A stretch of DNA of 64,000 nt, taken from NCBI RefSeq assembly GCF_019456655.1, contig NZ_CP080332.1, forward strand, positions 1,426,001 to 1,490,000, in the 5' to 3' direction. Shown piece by piece: positions 16,006 through 23,685 of the stretch (the first letter of the stretch is position 1; each line of letters begins with the position of its first letter). The notes beneath the pieces are model-generated. The model was not told the origin of the DNA and did no database searches. It was given only the letters and a program-made list of their open reading frames with translations. The stretch is from Mycolicibacterium diernhoferi. GTDB taxonomy: Bacteria; Actinomycetota; Actinomycetes; Mycobacteriales; Mycobacteriaceae. The position numbers were made by a program, and so were the translations under genes.

Positions 16006-16452
16006 ATGGCCTACGACCCGACCTCACCCGTCATCACCGAGATCGAACAACGCCGTCTCGAGACCGGGATCAGCTGGCAGAAGCTCGCCGACCACATCGA
16101 CCGTCCGCTGGTGTGGACGGTGGCCGCCATGCTGGGCAGCCACCCGATGCCGAACACCGAGGCTCGAGCCGTCGGCGAACTGCTTGACCTCGGCCCGGAA
16201 ACCGTTGCGGCCCTGCAGCGCCAGCCGTACCGGACCGAGAATGCGGCCGTGCTGACCGACCCGACGATCTACCGCTTCGTCGAACTGATCAATGTCTACG
16301 GTCCGGCGTTCAAGGCGTTGATCCACGAGGAGTTCGGCGACGGCATCATGAGCGCGATCAACTGCAATGTGAACTTCGAACGCCGGGCCGACCCGGACGG
16401 TGACCGGGTCGTCGTGACCATCGACGGCAAATTCCTGCCCTACCACTGGTGA
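16006..16452 (+). CDS. cynS: Cyanase (cyanate hydratase)
   Basis: A 148-residue cyanase that converts cyanate and bicarbonate to ammonia and CO2. The N-terminal half is a helix-turn-helix-like domain (SWQKLADHIDRPLVWTVAAM). The C-terminal half carries the active site. Arg90, Glu93 and Ser116 match Arg96, Glu99 and Ser122 of the E. coli decamer at a constant offset of 6. The C-terminus VVTIDGKFLPYHW is typical. ATG 16006 is 7 bases after AAGGAG; an ATG at 16000 is too close to it. The FNT-family channel gene follows 23 bases downstream. No carbonic anhydrase gene (cynT) is next to it. Probably used for nitrogen supply or cyanate detoxification. Confidence 0.95.
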   Translation: MAYDPTSPVITEIEQRRLETGISWQKLADHIDRPLVWTVAAMLGSHPMPNTEARAVGELLDLGPETVAALQRQPYRTENAAVLTDPTIYRFVELINVYGPAFKALIHEEFGDGIMSAINCNVNFERRADPDGDRVVVTIDGKFLPYHW

Positions 16453-16475
16453 TTCGCTGCGAAAGGAGGTAAGTC

Positions 16476-17333
16476 ATGTCGTACGTCAAACCAGCCGAAC
16501 TCGCGACGCGGATCATCGATGCCGGTGAGTCGAAGGTGTTCATGTCCACCCGAGACACCTTGATCCGGTCCTTCATGGCCGGCGCCATCCTGGCGCTGGC
16601 TGCGGCTTTTGCGGTGACGATATCCGTGAAGACGGGGGAGCCACTGCTGGGTGCGGTCCTGTTCCCGGTCGGCTTCTGCATGTTGCACCTGCTCGGGTTC
16701 GACCTGCTGACAGCGGTATTCACGCTGGTGCCGTTGGCCTGGCTGGACAAGCGCCCGGGGGTGACGGTCGGTCCGATGCTGCGCAACTGGGGGTTGGTGT
16801 TCCTGGGCAACCTGGCCGGCGCGCTGACCGTCGCCGTGTTCATGGCGATCTACTTCACCTACGGGTTCAGCGTGGAACCCGACGCCGTCGGGCAGGCGAT
16901 CGGCCAGATCGGGGAGGGACGTACCGTCGGCTATGCCGATCACGGCGCCGCCGGGATGCTGACGCTGTTCATCCGCGGTGTGATGTGCAACTGGATGGTG
17001 TCGATGGGTGTGGTGGGGGCCATGATGTCGGACAGCCTGCCCGGCAAGGTGATCGCCATGTGGATGCCGATCATGGTGTTCTTCTACCTCGGCTTCGAGC
17101 ACTCGATCGTCAACATGTTCCTGTTTCCGTCCGGGCTGCTGCTCGGCGGCGAGTTCACGATCATGGACTACCTGCTGTGGAACGAGATCCCGACGGTCAT
17201 AGGCAATCTCGTGGGCGGACTGGCGTTCGTGGGCCTGGTCATCTACGCGACTCACAGCAAGACCGGCCCGTCCCGTAAGCGACCGACCGATCTGGTCGGT
17301 GTGGACCGGGTGTCGGTACCGAGCAAGGTCTGA
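16476..17333 (+). CDS. Formate/nitrite-transporter (FNT) family channel linked to cyanase
   Basis: A 285-residue membrane protein with six predicted transmembrane helices of the FocA/NirC fold, which form pentameric channels for small monovalent anions. Family features include the N-terminal PAELATRIIDAG, FIRGVMCNWMVSMG and GFEHSIVNMFLFP. A strong AAAGGAGG site precedes the ATG. It is in one operon with cynS. FNT members carry formate, nitrite or hydrosulfide. The context suggests cyanate or bicarbonate import, or ammonium/CO2 handling, which is inference. The known cyanate transporters CynX (MFS) and the CynABD ABC system are unrelated to this fold. Confidence 0.9.
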   Translation: MSYVKPAELATRIIDAGESKVFMSTRDTLIRSFMAGAILALAAAFAVTISVKTGEPLLGAVLFPVGFCMLHLLGFDLLTAVFTLVPLAWLDKRPGVTVGPMLRNWGLVFLGNLAGALTVAVFMAIYFTYGFSVEPDAVGQAIGQIGEGRTVGYADHGAAGMLTLFIRGVMCNWMVSMGVVGAMMSDSLPGKVIAMWMPIMVFFYLGFEHSIVNMFLFPSGLLLGGEFTIMDYLLWNEIPTVIGNLVGGLAFVGLVIYATHSKTGPSRKRPTDLVGVDRVSVPSKV

Positions 17334-17404
17334 ACTCCTCCGCCGGGTCCGCTGAGTTATCCACAGCCGGGGACTTCGTTGTGGCGCGTGTCACAGGGGT
17401 CCGG

Positions 17405-17425
17405 TAATGTCGAACGTATGTTCGA
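17405..17425 (+). promoter_or_regulatory. LexA (SOS) box over the start codon of the DUF222/HNH gene, with a -10 element
   Basis: TCGAACGTATGTTCGA (17410-17425) is a perfect match to the mycobacterial SOS-box form TCGAAC-N4-GTTCGA. The start codon ATG (17418-17420) lies inside it. TAATGT (17405-17410) is a plausible -10 element that would place the transcript start at or next to that ATG, giving a leaderless mRNA. LexA bound here would cover the start site. Confidence 0.8.
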
Positions 17426-19139
17426 TAGTATCGGGTTGGCGGGGATGGGCGATGAACAGCTCATTTCCGCGTTGACGGACGCGACCCGGGGCGAGGCTGC
17501 GATGGCGGCACGACGGTTGGCGTTGGTCGCCGAGGTGACTGCCCGGCAGTGCGATGACGAGGATGACGTGATCGCCCATCAGGTGGTCGATGGGTGGGCG
17601 TTCGCGAAGGCGCAGGTGGGTGCGGCCTGCAATCTGAGTCCGCACGCGGCCTCGACTCAGATGCGCATCGGGGTGGCGCTGCGGGATCGGCTGCCGCGGA
17701 CCGCGGCGTTGTTCGGGTCGGGGGCGGTGTCAGCGAGAGTGATCGGGGAGATCACCTGGCGTACCCATCTGGTCACCGATGAGGATGCGTTGGCGTTGAT
17801 CGATGCCGCGATCGCCGCAGAAGCCACCGAGTACGGGGCGTTGTCGGAAGCCGCGTTGATCCGGGCGGTGGATTTGTGGGTGGAGAAGTTCGACCCGATC
17901 GCGGTGATCCGGTCCCAGGCGGCCGCCAAGGATCTCTATGTCGAGTTCGATGATCGTGATGACCCCAACGGGGTGTGCTCGTTCTGGGGGCGGCTGCGGG
18001 CGACTGACAAACAAGCCCTGCAGCAGCGCCTCAACGATCTCGCGGACACCGTGTGTCCCAATGATCCGCGCACCGTGCGGGAACGCCGCGCCGATGCCCT
18101 GGGTGCCCTCGGCATCGTCGGGCCGTCGCTGCAGCGGTTGGCCTGCCGGTGCGGGGACCCGGGCTGTGCGGGCAGCGGCAAAGACCCACGGTCGACGGCG
18201 GTGAACATCTACATGCTGGCCGACCAGGCGCCCGGTTCCGATGCGAGGCCCGCCCCGGACACCGGGCCTGAGCCCACGGGTGAGCCCGGGCCCGAAGGGC
18301 CTGAGCCGGAGCCTGAACCAGATGCCGCTGAGCGGCCCGCTGCGCAGACACCCACGCCCGCCGAGTCCGATCCGACGCCCGCCGTGGACCCCGCGGCGCA
18401 CGTGCCATTCAGTTCCCGGCCCGTGGGCACCGTCCCCGGGGCGGGCGTCGGGGTGATGCTCGACGGCGGGATCATCCCGGCCGCCATGCTGGCCGACCTC
18501 ATCGCCACCGGCGCCAAGGTCCGGCCCCTGCGCGAGGTCGCCGACCTGCCCACTGAACGTCAATACCGGCCGTCCACGGCGCTGACCGCGTTCGTGCGGA
18601 TGTGTTCGCAGACCTGTAGCTTCCCCGGTTGCTCGAAACCGGCGCACCGCTGCGATCTGGACCACGTGATCCCGTGGCCGGCCGGGGCCACCCATCCGGG
18701 CAACCTGCGTCCGCTGTGCCGTGAACATCATCTGGTGAAAACGTTCCGATCCGGCCCGAACGGCTGGACCGTGAAGGCGCGGCCCGACGGCGCCACGGAA
18801 TGGACCTCGCCGACCGGGCACACCTATGTCAGTACCCCGGGTGCGGCGATCCTGTTCCCGCACTGGAACATCCACACCACCGTCCCGCCGCCGCGACACA
18901 TCAGCCTCATCCACGACGATCACCGAGGCGCCAAGATGCCCACCCGGCAACGCACCCGCGCCCAGGACCGCGCACACCGCATCAACGCCGAACGCACCCG
19001 CAACGCAACCGAACTCGCCCTCGCGTCAGCAGCGAAGGACCGCAACCAGGACCGCATCGCCAACGGCACCACCGCACCACCGGACATCTTCGACAGCCGG
19101 ACCACCGACGCCGCGGACCCGGACCCACCGCCCTTTTGA
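17418..19139 (+). CDS. DUF222 / 13E12-repeat family HNH endonuclease-domain protein
   Basis: A 573-residue protein of the REP13E12 family that is multiplied in mycobacterial genomes. The N-terminal about 300 residues are DUF222. A Pro/Glu-rich linker follows (about 275-335, with repeated GPEPTGEPGPEGPEPEPEP-like sequence). The C-terminal HNH nuclease motif is CSFPGCSKPAHRCDLDHVIPW with LCREHHLVKTF. The tail is basic. ATG 17418 sits inside a perfect LexA box, so it should be DNA-damage inducible, as known for several M. tuberculosis 13E12 genes. Cellular role is unknown; in M. tuberculosis such genes also serve as prophage attachment sites. Confidence 0.9.
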   Translation: MFDSIGLAGMGDEQLISALTDATRGEAAMAARRLALVAEVTARQCDDEDDVIAHQVVDGWAFAKAQVGAACNLSPHAASTQMRIGVALRDRLPRTAALFGSGAVSARVIGEITWRTHLVTDEDALALIDAAIAAEATEYGALSEAALIRAVDLWVEKFDPIAVIRSQAAAKDLYVEFDDRDDPNGVCSFWGRLRATDKQALQQRLNDLADTVCPNDPRTVRERRADALGALGIVGPSLQRLACRCGDPGCAGSGKDPRSTAVNIYMLADQAPGSDARPAPDTGPEPTGEPGPEGPEPEPEPDAAERPAAQTPTPAESDPTPAVDPAAHVPFSSRPVGTVPGAGVGVMLDGGIIPAAMLADLIATGAKVRPLREVADLPTERQYRPSTALTAFVRMCSQTCSFPGCSKPAHRCDLDHVIPWPAGATHPGNLRPLCREHHLVKTFRSGPNGWTVKARPDGATEWTSPTGHTYVSTPGAAILFPHWNIHTTVPPPRHISLIHDDHRGAKMPTRQRTRAQDRAHRINAERTRNATELALASAAKDRNQDRIANGTTAPPDIFDSRTTDAADPDPPPF

Positions 19140-19197
19140 TCCGGGCGACATCGGTCGACGACCGCGGGGCAGGGACGGTCAAGGATGACCGATGAGC

Positions 19198-19962
19198 CTA
19201 TGCCCGCAGGACGCTGGGCCCCAACGCCTCGTACCGGTGTGCTTCCGCGACCGGCAGTTCGGTGCCGGTGATGATCGACTCGAAGTCGGAGATCTCGGCG
19301 AATCGGCAGAAGCTGGTCTGGCCGAACTTGGAATGCGCGGCCACCAGGATCGGGCGGGTGGCGACGCGCACCGCGGTCTGTTTCACCGCCGCCACCGCCG
19401 GATCGGGGGTGGTGAGCCCATGATCCAGTGCGATGGCGTTGGTGCCCAGGAATGCCACGTCGATCACCAGGGACCGAAGCCGTTCCAGGGCCCACTCATC
19501 CACCGTGGCAAGCGTTCTGCCGCGCATCCGGCCGCCCAGCAACAACACCGTGACGGTGCTGCTGTGGGCGAGCGCCTCGGCCGCCAACAGCGATGAGGTG
19601 ACGACGGTCAGCTCCTGTTCGGCGAGCAACTCGGCGATCAGGCGTGGGGTGAAACCCTCATCGAGATAGACGGTTTCGGCGCCGTGCAACTGATCGGCCG
19701 CGGCGCCGGCGATCCGGTGTTTCTGGGCCAGGTCTACCTGGCTGCGGTATTCGACACCGGATTCGAAGGCCACCGTCTCCAGCGGGATCGCCCCACCGTG
19801 CACCCGCTTGAGCAGCCGCCGGCCGGCCAGCACCTTGAGGTCGCGGCGGATCGTCTCCGTCGCCACCTGCAGTTCCTCGGCCAGTGCGGGTACCTCGACA
19901 CGCCCCCGCTCGCGGGCGAACTCGACGATCTGGCGCTGGCGGCTATCCGAATCCACGGTCAC
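19198..19962 (-). CDS. DeoR-family transcriptional regulator of the hexitol PTS
   Basis: A 254-residue DeoR-type repressor. The N-terminal winged helix-turn-helix (residues about 8-55) has the family signature VATETIRRDLKVLAGRRLLKRVHGGA. The C-terminal DeoRC domain is a sugar-phosphate-sensing isomerase-like fold (YLDEGFTPRLIAELLA, VVTSSLLAAEAL, TNAIALDHGLTTPDPAVAAVK). It starts 13 bases after the PTS gene stop on the same strand, so it is co-transcribed with the transporter it probably controls. Phased CGGGCA repeats at 22034-22070 in the divergent promoter are a candidate binding site. Confidence 0.92.
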   Translation of the reverse strand: MTVDSDSRQRQIVEFARERGRVEVPALAEELQVATETIRRDLKVLAGRRLLKRVHGGAIPLETVAFESGVEYRSQVDLAQKHRIAGAAADQLHGAETVYLDEGFTPRLIAELLAEQELTVVTSSLLAAEALAHSSTVTVLLLGGRMRGRTLATVDEWALERLRSLVIDVAFLGTNAIALDHGLTTPDPAVAAVKQTAVRVATRPILVAAHSKFGQTSFCRFAEISDFESIITGTELPVAEAHRYEALGPSVLRA

Positions 19963-19975
19963 ATTCTGGTCGGTG

Positions 19976-21964
19976 TCATTCCCCGGCGTTCAGCACGGCC
20001 TGGATTTCCTCCGCACTGCCGGCCGAGCGGAGTTGGGCGACCCGGTCCTTGTCCAGGAAGACGTGGGCGATGCGGGTCAGCAGCGCCATGTGATCGTTGC
20101 CGGCACCGGCGATCCCCACCACGAACTCGGCGGGCTTGCCGTTCCAGTCGATGGGTTCCGGGTAGCGCACGAACGAGATCCCGGTGCGGCGGATCGCGGA
20201 CTTGGCCTCGTTGGTCCCGTGCGGGATGGCCAGACCGTTGCCCATGAAGGTCGACACCGACTTCTCCCGCTCGTGCATGGCGCTGACGTAGGCCGGTTCG
20301 ACCGCGCCCGCGGCGACCAGCAGCTCACCCGCCTCGTCGATGGCCTGCGCGGCGGTGCGCGCGCTGCCGTCGAGCACGATCGAGGACAGTGGCAGCACCT
20401 CACCGGCCGCTTCGGTGGCCCTGGGTTCCTCGGCAACCGGAGTGGGCGCGGCAGTTCGGTCCCCGTTGGTCTGGCGCAGCCGCTCGACGATCTCGTCGTA
20501 GCGTGGGCTGCTCATGAAGTCGTCGACGGACACCTGCACGGCGGACCCGGTCTTCTGGGCGGCCCGGGCGGTCAGGTCCCGGTGGGTCACCACGAGGTCG
20601 TAGGTGTCGGTCAGGTTGGAGATCGCCGAGTTCGTCACCTTGACGTCACCGAAGCCGGCCTGCTGAATCTTCTTGCGCAGCACCGATGCCCCCATCGCCG
20701 AGGACCCCATGCCGGCGTCGCAGGCGAACACGATGGTGTGGATGGGGCCGGTTGGGCCCGCCCCCGCGCCCACCAGCGCGGTCGAGACACTGGACTTCTT
20801 GCCCTTCATGGATTCCATCGACGCGGTGGCGGCGGCGAGGTCGGGTTCGTCGGTGGCCTTGTCGGTCTTGAGCAGGAAGGCGGCCACGGTGAACGACATC
20901 GCGGTGGCGCCGAGCACCGACAGCGTCACCCCGAGGAAGCTGCCGCTGGCCGTCTGGGCGTAGATCGCGATGATCGATCCCGGTGCGGCGGGTGCACGCA
21001 GGCCCGACCCGAACAGCACGTTGATGAACACACCGGTCATGCCGCCGAGAATGGTGGCGGCGATCAGCTTGGGCTTCATCAGGACGTACGGGAAGTAGAT
21101 CTCGTGGATGCCGCCGAAGAACTGGATGATGGCGGCGCCGGGCGCGGACGCGCGGGCGACGCCCTTGCCGAACACCATGTACGCCAGCAGGATTCCCAGA
21201 CCGGGGCCGGGGTTGGTCTCCAGCAGGAACAGGATCGACTTGCCGGACTCCAGGGCCTGGGTGGTGCCCAGCGGGGTCAGCACGCCGTGGTTGATCGCAT
21301 TGTTGAGGAACAACACCTTGGCCGGCTCGATCAGGATCGAGGTGAGCGGCAGCAGGTCGTTGTCGACCAGGAAGTCGACGGCGTTGCCGGCACCCCGGGT
21401 GAACGAGGACACGATGGGGCCGATGCCGAAGAACCCGAAGATGGCCAGCAGCATGCCGAGGATGCCCGCGGAGAAGTTGTCCACCAGCATCTCGAAACCG
21501 GGCCGGATCTTGCCTTCCCACAAGGCATCCAGCTTCTTCATGCACCACCCGCCCAGCGGCCCCATGATCATGGCGCCCATGAACATCGGGACGTCGGCAC
21601 CGGCGATCACGCCCATGGTGGCGATCGCGCCGACCACGGCACCGCGGTTGCCGTGGATCATCCGGCCGCCGGTGTATCCGATCAGCACCGGCAGCAGGTA
21701 GGTGATCATCGGGCCGACGATGCCGGCGCCGTCGTAGGCGCCCCAGCCGCCGATCCGGGCGACCCACCCCTCGGGATTCTTCAGATCGGAGAAGATCGCC
21801 TGCAGCCAGCCCGCCTCGATGAACAGCGCGGTGATGAGGCCCCAGGCGATGAACGCTCCGATATTGGGCATCACCATGTTCGACAGAGCGGTGCCCAGCT
21901 TCTGCACCCGCACCCGCACACCGGTCCGCGGTGAGTCTGCGACTGACGCTTCCAAGGTGGACAT
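19976..21964 (-). CDS. PTS mannitol-type transporter, fused EIIC-EIIB-EIIA
   Basis: A 662-residue phosphotransferase permease of the mannitol (MtlA) family. The EIIC membrane domain takes up residues 1 to about 350, with FIAWGLITALFIEAGW, GNRGAVVGAI and the signature GGIHEIYFPYVLMKP. EIIB follows (phosphorylated Cys in FACDAGMGSSAMG), then a Pro/Ala linker and EIIA (phosphorylated His in GLAIPHGTNEAK). ATG 21964 follows GGAGG; an upstream frame extension is not part of the fold. It would import and phosphorylate a hexitol using EI and HPr encoded elsewhere. It is divergent from a zinc polyol dehydrogenase and upstream of its DeoR regulator. Confidence 0.93.
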   Translation of the reverse strand: MSTLEASVADSPRTGVRVRVQKLGTALSNMVMPNIGAFIAWGLITALFIEAGWLQAIFSDLKNPEGWVARIGGWGAYDGAGIVGPMITYLLPVLIGYTGGRMIHGNRGAVVGAIATMGVIAGADVPMFMGAMIMGPLGGWCMKKLDALWEGKIRPGFEMLVDNFSAGILGMLLAIFGFFGIGPIVSSFTRGAGNAVDFLVDNDLLPLTSILIEPAKVLFLNNAINHGVLTPLGTTQALESGKSILFLLETNPGPGLGILLAYMVFGKGVARASAPGAAIIQFFGGIHEIYFPYVLMKPKLIAATILGGMTGVFINVLFGSGLRAPAAPGSIIAIYAQTASGSFLGVTLSVLGATAMSFTVAAFLLKTDKATDEPDLAAATASMESMKGKKSSVSTALVGAGAGPTGPIHTIVFACDAGMGSSAMGASVLRKKIQQAGFGDVKVTNSAISNLTDTYDLVVTHRDLTARAAQKTGSAVQVSVDDFMSSPRYDEIVERLRQTNGDRTAAPTPVAEEPRATEAAGEVLPLSSIVLDGSARTAAQAIDEAGELLVAAGAVEPAYVSAMHEREKSVSTFMGNGLAIPHGTNEAKSAIRRTGISFVRYPEPIDWNGKPAEFVVGIAGAGNDHMALLTRIAHVFLDKDRVAQLRSAGSAEEIQAVLNAGE

Positions 21965-22033
21965 CCGATGACCTCCGGTTCCGCCGGCAGATGGGTGATG
22001 CCGGTCACAAGTAAGTCCAGTACACCGCATACT

Positions 22034-22070
22034 CGGGCAGATTTGCAAGCGATTCGGGCAAAAACGGGCA
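22034..22070. promoter_or_regulatory. Phased CGGGCA direct repeats, probable DeoR operator
   Basis: CGGGCA occurs at 22034-22039, 22055-22060 and 22065-22070, spaced 21 and 10 bases, which is two and one helical turns. The repeats lie in the 173-base region between the divergent PTS and dehydrogenase genes. DeoR-type repressors often use phased direct repeats. Binding by the neighbouring DeoR protein is inferred. Confidence 0.5.
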
Positions 22071-22137
22071 CCCGAAGCTGTGGTTTTATGACCGGATGGG
22101 AGTTAGGCTCCTGTCACGCCCACCGAAAGGACCGCGC

Positions 22138-23196
22138 ATGTTAGCCCTGCGTTTCTATGCCCCCGAAGACGTCCGGCTCGAGGACGTGCCAGAGCCGCAG
22201 TGCGGTCCCGACGAGGTGAAATTGCGGGTGCGCAACTGCTCCACCTGCGGCACCGACGTGAAGATCTTCCACAACGGGCACCAGAACCTGACCCCGCCGC
22301 GCACCATCGGCCACGAGATCGCCGGCGAGATCGTCGAGGTCGGCGCGGACGTCAATGCCACCTACGGCAGCGAGTGGAAGGCCGGCGACCGGGTCCAGGT
22401 GATCGCCGCAGTGCCCTGCGGTGAGTGTCATGAGTGCCGCAAGGGCTGGATGGCGGTCTGCCAGAACCAGACCTCGATGGGCTATCAGTACGACGGCGGC
22501 TTCGCCGAGTACATGATCGTGCCCAAGCAGGTGCTCAAGGTCGACGGACTCAACAAGATCCCAGATAACGTGAGCTTCGACGAGGCCTCGGCCGCAGAGC
22601 CTTTCGCATGTGCCATCAACGCCCAGGAACTGCTCGGTATCGAGGAGGGCGACACCGTCGTGGTGTTCGGCGCGGGACCCATCGGGTGCATGCACATCCG
22701 CATCGCGCGCGGTGTGCACAAGTGCGGACCGATCTATCTGGTCGACGTGAACGACGCGCGGCTGAAGATGTCGGCCGACGCAGTGAACCCGGACGGGGTC
22801 ATCAACGCCGCGGAGGTCGACGTCGTCGAGAAGGTCATGGAGCTCACCGGTGGCCGCGGGGCGGACATCGTCATCACCGCGACCGCGGCCAACATCGCCC
22901 AGGAGCAGGCCATCGCGATGGCCGCTCGCAACGGCCGCATCTCCTTCTTCGGCGGTCTGCCCAAGACCGACCCGACGATCACCTGCGACTCCAACGTCGT
23001 GCACTACCGCCAGCTGCACATCCACGGCGCCAACGGCTCTGCGCCCGAACACAACAAACGCGCCCTGCAGTACATCTCCACCGGCCAGGTGCCGGTCAAG
23101 GATCTGATCACCCGCCGCATTCCGCTGGCGAACGTGCTCGACGCGTTCGACATCGTCAAGAACGGCGAGGCCATCAAGGTCACCGTCGAGCCGTAA
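22138..23196 (+). CDS. Zinc-dependent medium-chain polyol (hexitol-phosphate) dehydrogenase
   Basis: A 352-residue medium-chain dehydrogenase. The catalytic zinc region includes NCSTCGTDVKIFHNG and TIGHEIAGEIV. The four structural-zinc cysteines are in CGECHECRKGWMAVC. The Rossmann nucleotide site is VVVFGAGPIGCMHI (about residue 180), followed by YLVDVNDARL, the Asp favouring NAD. ATG 22138 follows AAAGGA. It is divergent from a mannitol-type PTS, so oxidation of the imported hexitol phosphate to a ketose phosphate is the likely role. The fold is not that of classical MtlD (a long-chain dehydrogenase). Sorbitol- or galactitol-phosphate dehydrogenases of this family are the nearest known precedent. 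Confidence 0.88.
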   Translation: MLALRFYAPEDVRLEDVPEPQCGPDEVKLRVRNCSTCGTDVKIFHNGHQNLTPPRTIGHEIAGEIVEVGADVNATYGSEWKAGDRVQVIAAVPCGECHECRKGWMAVCQNQTSMGYQYDGGFAEYMIVPKQVLKVDGLNKIPDNVSFDEASAAEPFACAINAQELLGIEEGDTVVVFGAGPIGCMHIRIARGVHKCGPIYLVDVNDARLKMSADAVNPDGVINAAEVDVVEKVMELTGGRGADIVITATAANIAQEQAIAMAARNGRISFFGGLPKTDPTITCDSNVVHYRQLHIHGANGSAPEHNKRALQYISTGQVPVKDLITRRIPLANVLDAFDIVKNGEAIKVTVEP

Positions 23197-23215
23197 TCTT
23201 CCCGCGGGTCCCGGG

Positions 23216-23539
23216 TCAGCCGCCGACCGCCTGCAGGTACCCGGCGATGCCCAGCACGCACGCCGCGGTGCACAGCGCGAGGGTTCCGCTCGCGTACGGC
23301 CAGGCCCGGGTCCGTCGACGCAAGCGCGCGATGGTCAGCACCAGACCGGCCACCCACAGCCCCGCGGCGACGATGAACCCGGTGAACATCGCGGTCACCC
23401 CGGCGTCGATATTGCAGGTCCCGGCCGGACAGTCATCGGTGAACGCCATGAAAAAGACCCCGAAGAACGCCGCCACCGCACCGGCGACGAGGGTCAGCGT
23501 CAACGCAGTGACCGATACGGCGGCGTCGACGCCCGACAC
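23216..23539 (-). CDS. Small conserved membrane protein
   Basis: Probable start GTG 23539, giving 107 residues with three predicted membrane helices (ALTLTLVAGAVAAFFGVFFM, FTGFIVAAGLWVAGLVLTIA, and ASGTLALCTAACVLGIAGYL). The loop after the first helix has two Cys (DDCPAGTC) likely on the outside. The frame is open further upstream, but the extension is Arg/Pro-rich and overlaps the nnr promoter. It is convergent with the dehydrogenase gene and divergent from nnr. No function is recognised. Confidence 0.7.
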   Translation of the reverse strand: MSGVDAAVSVTALTLTLVAGAVAAFFGVFFMAFTDDCPAGTCNIDAGVTAMFTGFIVAAGLWVAGLVLTIARLRRRTRAWPYASGTLALCTAACVLGIAGYLQAVGG

Positions 23540-23685
23540 GGGGGGTTGGTTGCGGGTGCGGGGCCGTAGGTCACGGGGCCTGATCGTATGGCCTGGCGTA
23601 CGCCGCGGCCACAGGATCGGTCCCACAGGTCGACCGGTCCGCGTAACCTGTTGGCGCGCGCCTATCGACGTCGGGACGGGAGCTG

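Noticed and set aside
17357..17365. TTATCCACA, a DnaA-box-like sequence
   Set aside because: A single copy without AT-rich DNA or replication genes nearby. Not an origin.
19808..21934. 708-codon plus-strand open frame opposite the PTS gene
   Set aside because: Antisense shadow. The minus strand holds a complete EIIC-EIIB-EIIA with all active-site residues.
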